Assembly (NCBI GenBank): GCA_000697665.1
Contig: KL197738.1
Location: 4,128-68,127, forward strand
Direction of reading: 5' to 3'
Origin: Jaapia argillacea MUCL 33604
Lineage: Eukaryota > Basidiomycota > Agaricomycetes > Jaapiales > Jaapiaceae
Length of the DNA stretch: 64,000 bases
How positions within the stretch are numbered: position 1 is the stretch's first letter; every line of letters begins with the position of its first letter. Under the pieces are notes generated by a model. That model was not told the origin of the DNA. It was given only the letters and a program-made list of their open reading frames with translations, and made no database searches. Both the position numbers and the translations under genes were made by a program. Below are positions 44,235 through 56,579 of the stretch, piece after piece.

Positions 44235-46813
44235 TCACAAGGTAACATCAAACGCACTCGTCTGCCAACCCTCCCGGCTCTTCTCCTCCCTAGCCTTAAC
44301 TTCCACACTCTGTTTAAAACTTCTCACCTTCTTAATCCCCTCCTTAACAGTCTCCTTCGCCTGCTGGGCAACCGCTCCCAAACCTTCAACTCCTCCCTCC
44401 ACATCCATTTTGTCTCCCAAACTCTCCGAGAAAGTCCCCTTCGGGCCCCTCTTCTCTCCACTCAAAATCTGCGGCTCAGCACCCATGGCAAATTTCGAAG
44501 CGGAATGTTTATCATCCTTGATAACACCCGTGCCCGTAGCCCTCCACCCACTAGTCAGCCCACCAGGCTGTCTCGCCAACTTGCCCAACTCACTCCAGAA
44601 CCCAGCGATATATGAAGGCCCACGCGAAAGCCCAGCATCACTAAACACTTCCGCCCTATTCCCAATATCCCAAGCCATCTTGTCGGTAGACTCGATAGCG
44701 ACTCGGATCTGTTCGCGAAGCGTCATGGCGAGGGTATCACGGACGGTGGAGGTGAGCATGGGTTTGAAGACGGTAACCAACATGGGATGATTGGATTGTC
44801 GAACGGTGAAACTAATATTCTCGGTAACCTTGACGTCAATGCTTTCGATCTTGTGGAATCCACCACGCTTCTCACGTTCCTTCAACCCAGCCGGGGAGTT
44901 GGGGATCATGCGAAGACGAAGATCGATATCGACGGCTTGAGGTGGAAGGGTGAGCTCCATGATACCAGTGAACTCGGATGGGCCCAACGACGCGTTCTTG
45001 TCGTGATAATAGAAGGACACCTCCCGAAGAGCAAGCTCGACACCCTGGACGTGAATATGGGTAAAGGTTCCAACAGCAGTTTGAGCATCTTCGCCTTTCG
45101 GAGCGTTGATGTCAATGTCGGTAATGTTTCGAATGAAGACGTGTCCAGGAAGAAGCGAGAACGACGAAATGTCAAGGTCCTCGAGGACGAACTCAACTTC
45201 CTGATCCTTATACTCAGTCCTACAATCGTGTGTCAGCGATGCGCGTGAGCGACAAACGAATAAATTGAACATACCTCGGAATAGGGATATCCTTCATCAA
45301 CCCAATAACTCTAGGTAAATAAACATTGAAGACGTCCTGCCAGAACCACGAAGCCTGGCCAGCAGCAAGCTGGAACCCAGCGGCACCAGCGTCCAAGCTA
45401 GCCTCCTCCAAATCCTTTCCAAACTTCGCATACGCCCTCCTGATCCTCCTAACATCCTGATCCTTATCAATCCTGTCCTGGAACTCTTTAATCTCCTTCT
45501 TCAGAGCATCAACGTCAGCTTTCCATTTCCTTCCCTCATCCGAATCGGCCGCCATTATGGTATCCCAGCGTTGGCGAAGACGAGAAAAGTCTTCTTGGGA
45601 TTCGTCGGAACGAATATATCCAGGCTCGTCGAGAGATTTACGAATGTGAGCAAAGAAGTCACGGAACCATTCTTTGAGTTCTTCGTCCTGTCGGACGTGG
45701 ACGGCGCACGTCCTGACGTGAGCAAAGAGATCATCGAGGGACTTATCACCCGCAAGACGCTCTGCGATGGTGCGAACGCAGCGAATAGCGGTGATGATGT
45801 GCTTCTCGGGAGTGGGGTCGTTGATAAAGGAATCGAGCGAGGTCGACTTGTTAACGTCGGAAGCAGTGTCCAAACCGCGAGTAAGCCACTTTTCGCAAAT
45901 GTCGAACAAAGTGCTGATGGATTGACGATACTGGGGATCGTTCTGGGCACGCTCACAAATCTAAAAGCATATAGTCAGAATCCATCACATTCGAAAGAAA
46001 GTTCTTCAGCTCACCTTGAAGTACGCCTCCCTAAACCTATCCCCAGTCCTCGTCGAGACATCCTCGACGGTTTGCGCTGCGTTCTGGCCGACACCGATCG
46101 CACTACTGCCAACTTCCTTAACGGCGTCCATAGTCTTCTCAAATTTGACCTTAGTATCGTCACCGCCCTCCTCCTGCTGCTCCTCGCTCAACTTCCTCTT
46201 CTTCCTTCCAAGCGAATCCCTCTCGCCTTCCTGGACCTCGTCCTCAACTCCCCTCAGACCTTCCTTGGTCTTCCCAGCAGCTCGTTCAACGACCTCCGCT
46301 GCATCAGCCAACGCAAGGCGAGTGAAGGAAGCGAAATCTTGAAGGAGGGAGGTGGATTCGGTTGTGAGGTTGGAATAGAGAATTTGAAGGAAGGTGTTGA
46401 TGGCGGATTGGATGGCTCGAGCGTCACGGGTAGCTTCGTCCTCGTCGACGTCCATAGGAGTTTGGAGCGAAGTCTTGGACAGATCACCCGAGGCTAAATG
46501 CCAAAAAGCTTCTTGTAGCTGGTTATCGGCTAGTAAAGAGGGGTATCAGCATCAGACGCACTCTGAGGATCCAACACGAAAACAAAAACTCACAATTCTT
46601 ATTCTCGCCAATCTTCTTGTACGCCTCGAGAATCTCTCTCAGATCCCGACAAAGAACCTTACCCTTCATACTCAACTCCCCAGCCCCCTCCTCACTCGGC
46701 TCGATCTGTACCAACTGACTCTTCAACACTGAATCAATGAAACTGGACATTTGCTTCTGGGTAGGCATCTTGCCCGCATCCATAGCAGCCAAAACCGAAG
46801 TCGCTTTGTCCAT
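44235..46813 (-). CDS. HAM1-like protein (HAM1_N and HAM1_C domains)
   Basis: Starts at 46813 (MDKATSVLAAMDAGKMPTQK) and ends at 44235 (SAFDVTL). The N-terminal part has the family features FIDSVLKSQLVQIEPSE, GKVLCRDLREILEAYKKIG, then SAINTFLQILYSNLTTE and a Lys/Glu-rich coiled stretch. The middle has EKHIITAIRCVRTIAERLAG, HVRTCAVHVRQDEELKEWF and YLPRVIGLMKDIPIPR-type codons. The C-terminal HAM1_C domain reads FVLEDLDISSFSLLPGHVF, HIHVQGVELALREVSFYYHD and TVRQSNHPMLVTVFKPML. These large fungal proteins have a BPI/tubular-lipid-binding-like fold in the C-terminal part and were linked to hyphal fusion in Neurospora; a role in lipid handling is inferred. Introns lie near 46592, 46000 and 45250. 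No break seen. Confidence 0.88.
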
Positions 46814-47866
46814 GGTTTTTGGTTGTGTGGGGTGAAGGTTTAAGTTTTGTTATAATGAATATAACGTGTTCGTCGAAAGTGGGAATGAAACGAAGAAACT
46901 GTGGGGCCAAATCGTTCGTCGTACAAGTCTTTATACGAACCTCCAAGAACCCATCCGAGTGAAATCGGAAGGGCAGGGTGCGTCACCGGGACATGAATGA
47001 CGACGCAGGGCGATCCATACTGACGTCGTTTGAATAATGCAGGAATCCAAGAATCAGGAGGTATGCTCGAAGAGTACAGCGATCGCGGTGGATTGTGGTG
47101 ACGAAGGTGAAGACTCAGAAGAGGGGTCCAAGTTCATCCCAGCTTTGCAATGACGGAATCGTCGCGCCAAGACGCGGTCATGTGGTCTGTAAAACGCGGT
47201 GGGGTGGATAAGCTGCATTTATAGACACGAAAGAGGGCATTACCGACGACAAAGTCAACTAGCATGCCGGACTCAAAGGTCCGAGTTGACGGTGAACGTT
47301 TGAACAGTAGAGTAGTAGTCGATCCAATCAACATTTGGCGTCGGTGCTGTGACCAGTACTCACGATCGAAGACGTCGCAAGGGAAGGAAACAAAGCACCT
47401 GAGTCTGAGGAGTTATGCAACACAAACAGGACGAGAAACACAAGGAAACTGACGCTTGCACAATTGATCGCTCATCACCAGCCCTTTCGACAGTTGCAAG
47501 GACGTTGACTTGGGACATTGCTTATTTCAGAGATCACACAGCAGCGTAAAATCCGAACAGACCAATGAAGACCAACAGCAGGTATGTACATACACCGCAG
47601 CCGATCCATCACAATCGTGAAGAGGAAAAGATGGTCCATCGTTTCATGTCCAGTAGAAAGAGGCAGTCGAGCCAGTAATAAACAGTCAATAGTACGATGA
47701 GACGCAGTACGAGGGGAATAAGGTGTGTATACTCGACAAATCTTTTGATAAAGGGAACTGGAACCAGGAGTCATTCATCACCACCAACAACCAACTAACC
47801 ATGCCTCTACTCCACCGGCCAAGTCATGATCCAAACGCGTCGTGAGTTAAATGAATGGCAGACGTC
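46814..47866. other. Intergenic stretch, no gene seen
   Basis: About 1.05 kb between the start of the HAM1-like gene and the end of the secreted-protein gene, both on the minus strand. Frames of 60-100 codons occur on both strands without recognisable sequence. I looked for a tRNA T-loop and box-type sequences and found none I would defend. Confidence 0.45.
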
Positions 47867-49194
47867 TTAATGCAAGAACGCCATAGCAAACAAAACACCC
47901 GCAAGACCAGAGATGGTCGAGATGGCAAGTGCCTCAGCACCACTCGAGGCACCAGTCGGGGTCGCAGCGGCGGCGGAACCAGAGCGCGAACCAGTAGCAC
48001 CAGGGGTGCTACCAGACTTGGCAGTTCCAGTAGTCTTGGCCGACGCACCAGTGCTGGTAGGGACGGTGGGAGGGACGGAGACTAGATCGGTGTAGAGAGC
48101 AGACGATTGGTAGGTGACGCAGTTGGAGGAAGCAGCGACCTTGGGTTGGTAAGGCATGGTCGAGATGGCGCCAAGGGACTCGGCGGGCTGAACGTAGGTC
48201 ATGACAGTGCCGTTGGCGGTGTAGACACCGGGATAGTCGGCATCGTCAGAGTCGCATACTTCGAAAGTACCGTTTTGGGCCTGGTTGGGGTCGTTGTAAG
48301 CACATCCGATACGATCGAAGACGTGCTGGCAGTAGTCGGCAGCATGGGCACCTGCAGGGTCGCAGACCTTGATGCAGAAGGCGCCACCACCCATGAAGCT
48401 TGATGACGTGTCAAACAGGCATACGAAAAAAAATCTAAGTGAAGACGTACTTGTGCCACTCGATCACCTGCTCGAAGGAGTTGTTGTTTCCAGCGTTGGA
48501 GGGGAACGCGTTGGAGTACATAAGACCACCGAGGGGGTTACCGCGCTGAAAGAGCATATGTTCAGGAACGCGTTTAAGAATGTAATCGGCCAACTCACGA
48601 GATCAGCACCATGGGGATCAAGCTCTCCTCCAGAATCGTTGGCGAGAAGGTTAATCTGTGTCTGGTCGATGAAACCGACGATTTGGATATAGTCGGGGGT
48701 CTTCAAGTACTGAACACCCTGGAGGGCGCCAGGGGGGATGAGACGAGTTCCGTGACCCTTCTTCGTGCACCAGGCGACCTCCTCACCCTCGGTATCACCG
48801 ATGGTGTCAGGACCCTTAGGGGGTGCCCAAAGACAGAAGTCTTGGCAAAGACAAACAAGACACGCGTCAGCCGCCAAAAACCGAGCCAATGAAAATGTGT
48901 CACGCGCACCATCAATGTGGTTGACGAAGGAGGTCTGGCACAAGGACTGCTGGTTCTCGGTAGTCGAGTTGCACAAGTTGTAACCTTGTTGAGTACCACG
49001 AACACCGGTTCCGGGATCAGCTTGATAGGGCTGCGAAACAGATTAATTCCGCTGTCAACAAGGAAACGAACGGGAGGACAACTCACGATTCCAGAGGGGT
49101 ATGGGAAGTGCTTCGAGGCAAGAGGGGTTGCAGTATCCTGGGCGAGGACAGCGGTGGCGACAGCCAAGAGGGGCAAAAGAGCGTAGCGTGCCAT
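47867..49194 (-). CDS. Secreted Ser/Thr-rich protein, probably GPI-anchored
   Basis: Begins at 49194 with the signal peptide MARYALLPLLAVATAVLAQ. The mature part has regularly spaced cysteines: GYNLCNSTTENQQSLCQTSF, DFCLWAPPKGPDTIGDTEGE with VAWCTKKGHGTRLIPPGAL, QYLKTPDYIQIVGFIDQTQI, then FCIKVCDPAGAHAADYCQHV and YTANGTVMTY. A Ser/Thr/Ala/Gly-rich stalk follows (STGASAKTTGTAKSGSTPGA) and the protein ends in a hydrophobic tail (ISGLAGVLFAMAFLH) with no charged residues after it, the pattern of a GPI signal. Several NxT/NxS sites. I recognise it as a widespread surface protein of Agaricomycetes and other fungi, without known activity. About four introns, all in phase. Shares a 462-bp divergent promoter region with the HMG-like gene. 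Confidence 0.82.
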
Positions 49195-49656
49195 TGGGCA
49201 AAGAGATGTGTGTATAAAGAAAAGGTTTAAGTAGGAGGGGAGAGAGGAGTCCTCGTGAAAAAGGAGGCGACGGAGAGAGAGGGAAAAAACAAAGCAGTCC
49301 TTAACGACAACCGAACCATTCCTTCAGCCTCAAATACCTTTTCGGCTAACCCCGACCTTCCCGTTCTGGACACGCCTTGAACAGAACCATGGCAAAAATA
49401 ACCTTTTTTACATAATAAAATAAAAATAGATACACAGCCTGTGCGCACGGACCAGCAGCGTGTACATAAGCGGAGTCACGTGGCTTGGTTTGTTGATCTG
49501 TTGGTTGGTTTGCTTGACATGACTTTGACCAACATTGAATCCCCGACTGTATCATCCTTTAAAATGCCCCCATTGCGCTCCGTCTCCCCTTGTCCCCACC
49601 CACCACCATCTGCATCTCTCTTCGCTCTAAATATCCCTTGAATCGTCTCCGTAACA
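49195..49656. promoter_or_regulatory. Divergent promoter region of the secreted protein and the YABBY/HMG-like gene
   Basis: 462 bases separate the two start codons. The 80 bases before 49657 are strongly pyrimidine-rich (CTCCCCTTGTCCCCACC, ATCTCTCTTCGCTC), as is common before fungal transcription starts. A TATTTTATT-like AT-rich stretch lies near 49410. Confidence 0.5.
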
Positions 49657-50358
49657 ATGGCAAAGGCAACAACTAGTGAGTAACTGCAGAATTATCCCTT
49701 ATCGGTCGACCATTCATCCTCATGGCAATCCCCTCCTTTCTCCGATGTCAGAAACTTCCACGAAGGCTGCGACCGAAAAGGCCAATGCTAAACCGACAAG
49801 GCAAAAGAAAGGTTCGTTCCCGTTTGATCTCCCTGCGCTCCCACCCCTTACAACACCTATGATGCTGTGGTGCTGGCTGCGCATACATTCATCCCCTCCA
49901 TTGTCATGACCTGTCACCATGATCATGTCCGCTGACATCTCGATCGTGTAGAGGTCGCCGAGAAGCCGGCCAAGGAGAAGCGGGAACCGAGCGCATACAA
50001 CAAGTTCGTCTCCGCTAACCTGAAGAAATGGCGAGACGACAATCCCGGCGTGCCAGCGAAGGAGGCGATGTCTGCTGTGCGTACAACTTTCCTCTGACCA
50101 TTGCTTCTGCCCTCTAATGCTGTACGTTTACAGGTGGCCGCAATGTGGCGCGATTCACCAGAGAACCCCAATCGTGGACAAGCCCCCAAGTCCCGGAAAC
50201 CCAAGGCGGGCAAGGAGAATGGCGCCTCGAAAGCAAAACCTGCCAAGAAGGCTGCTCCCAAGAAGACCGCCAAGAAGCAAACCTCTTCCAGTGAGACTGA
50301 GGATCATGAGGACGGAGACGATGCTCCAGAGGATGATGAAGAGGAGGACGAGGAGTAA
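49657..50358 (+). CDS. YABBY/HMG-box-like chromatin protein, 142 residues
   Basis: Exons 49657-49675, 49752-49811, 49952-50076 and 50134-50358, all in phase. A Lys/Ala-rich N-terminus leads to a short HMG/YABBY-like core, REPSAYNKFVSANLKKWRDD, then NPGVPAKEAMSAVAAMWRDS. This matches the PSAYNxF...NP...KEA...A..W pattern of fungal YABBY-like small nuclear proteins. The C-terminus has a basic Lys/Ala/Pro stretch resembling histone H1 tails (AKPAKKAAPKKTAKKQ) and ends in a run of Asp/Glu (DDAPEDDEEEDEE), the tail type of HMGB proteins. Expected to bind DNA without strong sequence preference in the nucleus. The first exon is only 19 nt. Confidence 0.87.
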
Positions 50359-51068
50359 ACGTACGTCTCTTGGCGCTTTTGATTGCCTTCACCGTCCTGA
50401 CCAGTTGATTCCTCCCCCAGTGCCCTTACCTGTCGCACCTACGCTATATGCGCCATGTATGCGCTCTACTACATGCACCCTCGCTGCACACACTACACCC
50501 TGCCCACGGCCCATGATACCCTTTCCTTATTCGAACCCTAAGTTATGATGATACTACGTGACACATCTCTCTACTCCTTCTCACCAGTCTCTTGTTCTTG
50601 TGACTTGACGACGACGACCTGCTCTGTGTATCCGTTGTGGCTTTTTCATTCCCCCATGCTCGGCCTGAGCACCGAGCGCAACTCACCTATTTCAACTAGA
50701 CGGGCTGGCTCACCTTGTATGTACACTATGCTCCTGTACTGCATATGTATGGTCGATTTAATGGCATCGCTTTCGCTACTCTACCCTGGTGTGTTGAGAC
50801 GGAGGATCTTCCTCCTTGTCCGAGATTCTTTGGGCCTTGTATCTCCCAAGTTGACGATATATTCCTGCGATGGATTTCAGAAGTCTGCCACCTGCTCTGG
50901 TAGCCTGACACCCCGAAGAAAAAATCATTAAATAGTGTATTGCGAGCAACGGCAAATTATAGCGATCCGAGTCTAGCGGGTATGTACGATACGTATCCCT
51001 ATTCCAACATAGAAGGACGATCAAAGGAGTTGAGTCCTCACCCTGTGGTTCTTCTATCCACCCACCTT
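50359..51068. other. Convergent 3' intergenic region
   Basis: About 0.7 kb between the end of the HMG-like gene (plus) and the end of the phosphatidylserine decarboxylase (minus). Pyrimidine-rich in its left half, consistent with a 3' untranslated region. No gene recognised. Confidence 0.5.
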
Positions 51069-54000
51069 CTACGCCCCATTTCCGAGGCCATGGCCATTCC
51101 CGTTGGAACTCCCAGCAACAGCAGCAGGGGTACCATGTGGAGATCGCACACTCTTTCCGATACCCATCCCGACCCTGACGAGCGTTTCGAGACAAGCATG
51201 TCCGTTGATCAAAAGATCTTCGTCCCATTCTACGACTCCTCTCTCAAAGAGAATCACGATCGTCGATCCACCTGAAAAAGTTCCGCATATTCGACAACAA
51301 ACGAAACCCGATCAAAGTCATCAGCTGTTCGTCTCAGGAGACAAAAGAGAAAGAGGGGGAGGGGGACGTGACGCACCGAAAGCAAAGTAACCAAACTCCT
51401 GTCCGCGCTTGACTTGTTGGCCCTCTTCCACCGTAGTCCTGATCGTACCCACCATCATGGCACCAACACAGACACACATCACCCGACCAAACTCCGGGCT
51501 GTCGATCGGAACAATCTTGCGCACATTCTCTCCATAAACGTCGAGGCCTGTGCGGATAGCTTGAGGCTACATCCACCCAACAACGCGAAAAAGAGGGGGT
51601 TGATTGATCAGATTGAGATCTTCACAACCCCTATCCATCCCAAATGAGCGACTCACGTTGACAGTATAGTACTCCCCAGGGATATAAGTCATGGGCCCAA
51701 TCGTCCCGTCCACGGGCACGTGGAACCTATGATAATCTTGCGGCGCCAACCTGAATATACACAACGCCCCACCATGATACTTCTCAGCTTGGTCCTTGTA
51801 CTGGTCACCCAATAGTCGAGCAACGGTGAATTCCCGTCCTTTGATCCATAGTTTGGTGGCCTCGTTGACGGTTTCGAAACACATGAGTCGACAATCGGCG
51901 GCAGAGACTAGCCGGTATGGGTTGTCTGGGTTCTCGACTGGGCGGGCATCAGGTTTCAGTTTCCTAGAAGTGGATAGGGTCAGGGAGGTTGTGGCTACGC
52001 AGTAATCTGACCCACCGATAGAAGAATTCGTTGAAGTTCTCTGAAGTCACCGGTCAGCATCAGATATGAGCTGAGTAATGAACACGTACTGAACGAGCTG
52101 ATCGGCTCCAAGATTTCATCCACCTTGAGGTTGTGGAATTCAATAAAGGGTACTATATCCCTGGCGGACTCGGGCGAATCATACTTGAGCCCCTGTTTGA
52201 TCGAGAGTGACTTCAGGAGCCTTCTCGCTGTAGGCCGCGTGAGTACCACATACAACGGAGAAGGTAGGCTCGGAACTGACCTCTACCTCCCTCCATTCTA
52301 CTCCTCATAGCCTGGGTTACATGGTTAGTACGGAGACGACATGATGGAAGCGATAGTCATCGCTGACCTTGTACAACAATCGGATACCAAGCCTAACGTA
52401 CACCTGCATCTTCTCTTCTTCCAATTGTCCGTTCATCCGATTCTGCACAATGATATTCGCCGAGTTCTACCACACCCAGTTCTTATCAATAACATCATAC
52501 AAACACCAAGAAGGAAAACACCCACCGCCCCGAGTTTATAATTCCCGCTGGAGACCTTCGAGATCATCTTGGTATACCACTTCCTTTGCGCCTGACTAGC
52601 AGTAACAAAATTACCCACAACAATCCTATCCACGCTCGCCCAATCCTGACTGGCACAAACAGCCAAATGCGTAACAATATCCATCTCCGCTTTCGAGTTC
52701 AACCTCGGACGATGGCACAATGGACAATTCTTGACGTTGATGACACGCTCGAGCGATCCAGAAGAGGTATATTCAGAAGGAGAGGTATTGGAGGGAGAGC
52801 CACCAGATGAATCTTCAGCGTCGGAGGATGATGGTGAGGAGGAATGCATGGCGGGTATAGAGGGACCTGGGTATGATGGGGGTACGATCCTCGTTGGACC
52901 AGGTCCGACTCCGGCGGCAGCGTCGATCAAGGGCTGCTCGCTCCTTTCCGTGGCATAGGCAGGTGGCAAGGACGGCTTCCTCAGTGGATCCCATGGATAA
53001 GCCTCGATGGGGGGCTGCATCGGCGGCCCCGAGAAGTCAATCTTGCTCATATCCAACGGGAATCCTTGGCTGCCCTCCATCGTCATCAACGAAGGCGTAG
53101 CTGGCATACTCGTATCACCAGAAAGTAGCGCAGTATCCGAGTCAATCCTCTTCTTCTCGCTAGGTGGTTTGCACAACTCCATCTCCAAGCATTGGACCGC
53201 TTCCGGAATCGTGAGATCATCCTCCTGCGGTTTCTTCCCGTGTCGTGTGAAGAACGAATTAACAGTCTCCGCTGCCAGCGTGGACCCGAGGGAATCAAGC
53301 ATAGATGTCAGCTCGAGATGGGATAGGGTAGAGGTGTCGTCTGTATCGTATTGCTTGAGATATTGCCTCCAGAACCGTTGACGGAGCGCGTCGTATGGCT
53401 GATACTTCGCCTTGAACGATATTGTAGGGTTATGTTTCCCTTCCCATTTCACCTCCTTGTCCGTTTCCAACCCAAGGACGAATTCCCGCATGGGCGTGTC
53501 TCCAGTCTCACCAGCCTTATATAAACCAGTCTCTGGATCCTTCTCGGGAACGTCCACGAGTAACTCGGAGACGTTAAATGAAGCGTCGCCCACGTGGTCG
53601 TTGGATGTGAGTTTATCCCAATCGAGGACTGTGAGTTTGACCTTGAAGGAGGTTTCGTAACGACGGACGTGGAAGAGGAGCTTTTCGTCCCAGTTGGGGT
53701 TGAGGGAGTGTCGGATTACGCGAGTTCGAAAGACCTTTTTGCCAAAGGAGATTACGACGAAAGGATCCATGTCCCAGCCTGTTCGCGTCACTGTAAAAGC
53801 AATTAGTCAAGTCAAGGGACAACAAAGGAGAAGTAGGGAAGGATACACACTGTTCTTGAGTTTAGGCAAATCGCTTGCACTCTTAATCTCCAACATCACG
53901 ATCCCAACAATGTCATTCGCAGCCGAAAAGTTATACTCGACTAACTTGCCACCCCAACTCTTTCTGAACTTCTTCTTCTTGTCGCCTGCGCCGACACCTG

Positions 54001-55282
54001 GCACCTCAGTCGAGCTCTGTGTCCTAGGGGTAGGAGGTACAGATGGGGAGGCCGTCGAATCATATGACGCACTTGGGGTCACAACAGGCCTCCGTAGGAT
54101 CTTGGGCACTTTGGGTACTCTGAATCCAGGTGTGGAAGGTCTACTGGGGACAGGCGTCGACTTGTCCTTCTCAAATCCTCCAATAGTTGGCGTCGTGGGT
54201 GTGGTGGGTGTTGGAGGCGAGAGATTGAGGTTAAGGTCGATTGGAGGTGCGAATGTTAAAGGCATTGGTTCGTAAGTGAGTGCGGTGGGGGGAGGGATGA
54301 AGAGTTCGTTAAATGGTGAGCGGTCTTCTTCGTCATCTGTTCCTCCCTCGCCTTCAATGTCGTTCTCGCCTTCATCGGAGGAGAGACCGTCATCTTCGAA
54401 TTGAGGCCCTGTTTGGTGGGAGCGGATTGTACCTATGCCTTCTGTCTATTTCACCAAATACACAAAATAGATCAGCAAAAGTCACAAGGGAGGGCAAGGA
54501 AGGATGAGTGAGAGATGAAGACTTACAGGGGGTGCGGAGACGAGCGAAGGCTGGGAACGCCGGATGAGTTCCGCGTAAACCTCGTCGAATTCCATAAGGG
54601 ATTGTGTGTTATAAGGTGCTACGAAGCCAAGTTTGATCTGGACTGTACCAGTCGCAGGGGTTGACGCCCTGGTGGACAGGACATTGGAAGAGAAAGGCTA
54701 CGACAAACGTGAGTTGAGAGTGAGTGACAGGACATGAGATGACGAACCTTGTTATATGGGTCGTCAAATGCAAACGCATTCCCATCTTTGAACCAATCCT
54801 CCAATGATATCCCAACTTCTCCCAAATAGTCCTTCTTGAGCATATCTTTATCCCAAAGCACGAGCTCGACTACTCCCAATCTCTCGGCCAGCGACAAGTA
54901 AATTGGAAAATCGAAAGTGGCATCTTTGGCAGCATATGTTGGGTTAAGACTACGCTTCACCACAGGTGTCTGGAATTTCGTGCTCGAAAGCGAAACCACG
55001 ACAAATCTATCCACCACAGCGCAGAAAGGGGAGGAGATTAACAGAGTGGCGAGTGAAATGAAAATTAGGCACACACGGATCGCTGCTCCCATTCTTATCC
55101 TTCGCCAACAGTTCTTTACATCCTATGACCTGTACACGAAGTATAACGATGGGGGTTTCGCCAGGGATGGGGGTGAAGGCTCTGGTGTTGTACCCTTTGC
55201 CACTGGTCACTCGAATGGGAAGTCGGGCCGCACTGCGCAGTGCCCGACGAATTTTGAGGGCCTTTTTTGGCGCAGCGACCAT
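51069..55282 (-). CDS. PSD2: Phosphatidylserine decarboxylase proenzyme with two C2 domains (PSD2 type)
   Basis: Converts phosphatidylserine to phosphatidylethanolamine at Golgi/endosomal membranes. Start at 55282 ([17 protein letters not shown]). The first C2 domain has [46 protein letters not shown] and [21 protein letters not shown] disordered Pro/Thr linker follows, then a second C2 domain: [43 protein letters not shown] and [17 protein letters not shown]. Then come an EF-hand-like helix pair, a C2HC knuckle ([20 protein letters not shown], ending LAVC) and the catalytic domain, with [17 protein letters not shown] (active-site His) and NARPVENP-like loops. The maturation motif FGGST spans the last intron near 51271; its Ser becomes the pyruvoyl group. 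No break seen. Confidence 0.93.
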
Positions 55283-56067
55283 GAGCGGAGAAGGTGAAGA
55301 CGACGAGGACGATAGTGAGGACGATGGTGGTTGAAGAAAAGGACGTCGAACAGCGCCCGTCTTGTGTCCTCTGCCGTGCGTCCAAGGGGCTCCTGCCTTT
55401 TCAAGTACCAGCAGAAGCGTCACTTGTACGATTTACGTAACAGCCTTATATGGTAAAGGTACAGCCACTGCAGTGCACATGGATCGCAGCGTGCGCTTGT
55501 TTTCTGGCCGTGATCATCACCACCATCGATTCATGAGGTCCCTCGGGCGTTCCACAAGATAGCAACGCGTTCCTCAGCGTCCCCGTCAGCCGTTGCATAC
55601 CGGGCATGGAAGGATTATCTTCCACCTTCACGGGCCTTTCAGGATATCAGGCTTGGTCAAAACTTGGACGCCAAAGGGGTTACGACCACAGCCATTGGAG
55701 AAGCTCACAGTTGTCTCATCAAATGATCGCAGCGCCATCCATTCACTGGAACGTTATTGAGGGCCATCGGTCCCGCAAGAGCGGTTCGAGTACTCCCATG
55801 ATGATTATTCGGTCAGGCCCAAGGCACTATCAGTTATCAACGTTCAATGTTAGCGCAGGTCCATTCCCAAAAATACTTCCTGCGAACGGAAATATATCAG
55901 CCCCGAAACCTACTTATACACTATCCCAGCAACTGACCTAGGAACGTCGTCATAGGTTGCCCTCATTGACGCCTACGAACACCCGGTCAACGCTCTTACC
56001 ACCGCCATTTTGTACCATCATCATACTTATATCCGCGCAGATCCCCCTCCATCACACCCTCATAAAA
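55283..56067. other. Intergenic stretch upstream of PSD2, no gene seen
   Basis: This 0.8-kb stretch lies between two minus-strand genes. Frames of 60-110 codons are present but none has a recognisable domain, and the stretch should contain the PSD2 promoter on its left side. The minus-strand frame that continues PSD2 upstream to 55423 begins MTLLLVLEKAG and looks like untranslated leader. Confidence 0.45.
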
Positions 56068-56579
56068 TCACCCTTGGTCCTCCTTCTGCGCTCCCTCCAC
56101 ATCTCCGACCCACCCGAGCTTATCCCCACAAAAGATCTCCTTATGCGGTCTCCAGTGATACGTGTCCTCCACACACCCAACCGGTAACACCACCATCGTC
56201 GGTACATGACCTAACACCAACGTTACAGGTGATCCACATGTGGAACAGAACGTTCGGCTAAGAGTATTGCCCGACATCGTGGAGGTGTCTGCGTAGGTAT
56301 TTAGTGAAGATTGGCCCGACACGATACGGAATTGCTGGTGGGGCTGAATCAGCGAAATGGGAAAGAGACGGACGTGAGGGCACGAACATCCACGTTGAAA
56401 AACACGTTCGCCATAAACGCGCTCCCACTCATCTTCTTGCAGTTATTACAATGGCATACATTGAACAGGAATGGGTCGCCGGTGATCTCATACCGCACAG
56501 CACCGCAAAGACACCCTCCCACTCGGGTCGTAGGTCCAGATGCAGGTTGAGATGTAGTAGCCTCCGCCTCTGACACCAT
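56068..56579 (-). CDS. GFA / CENP-V-fold protein, copy 1
   Basis: Small zinc-binding protein of the family first named for glutathione-dependent formaldehyde-activating enzyme (Gfa). Two exons split by an intron of about 58 nt (donor GTTCGT, acceptor CACCAG). The first has [20 protein letters not shown] and [20 protein letters not shown], giving the CxC and CxxC zinc ligands. The second has [40 protein letters not shown] (the last CxxC), [20 protein letters not shown] and [13 protein letters not shown]. All six to seven expected cysteines are present and the gene looks intact. In fungi the substrate of these proteins is generally unknown. The 5' end and promoter are copied at about 62430-62760. 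Confidence 0.87.

Noticed and set aside
45571-46497. 308-codon plus-strand frame
   Set aside because: Antisense to the HAM1-like gene, whose minus-strand frame matches HAM1_N.
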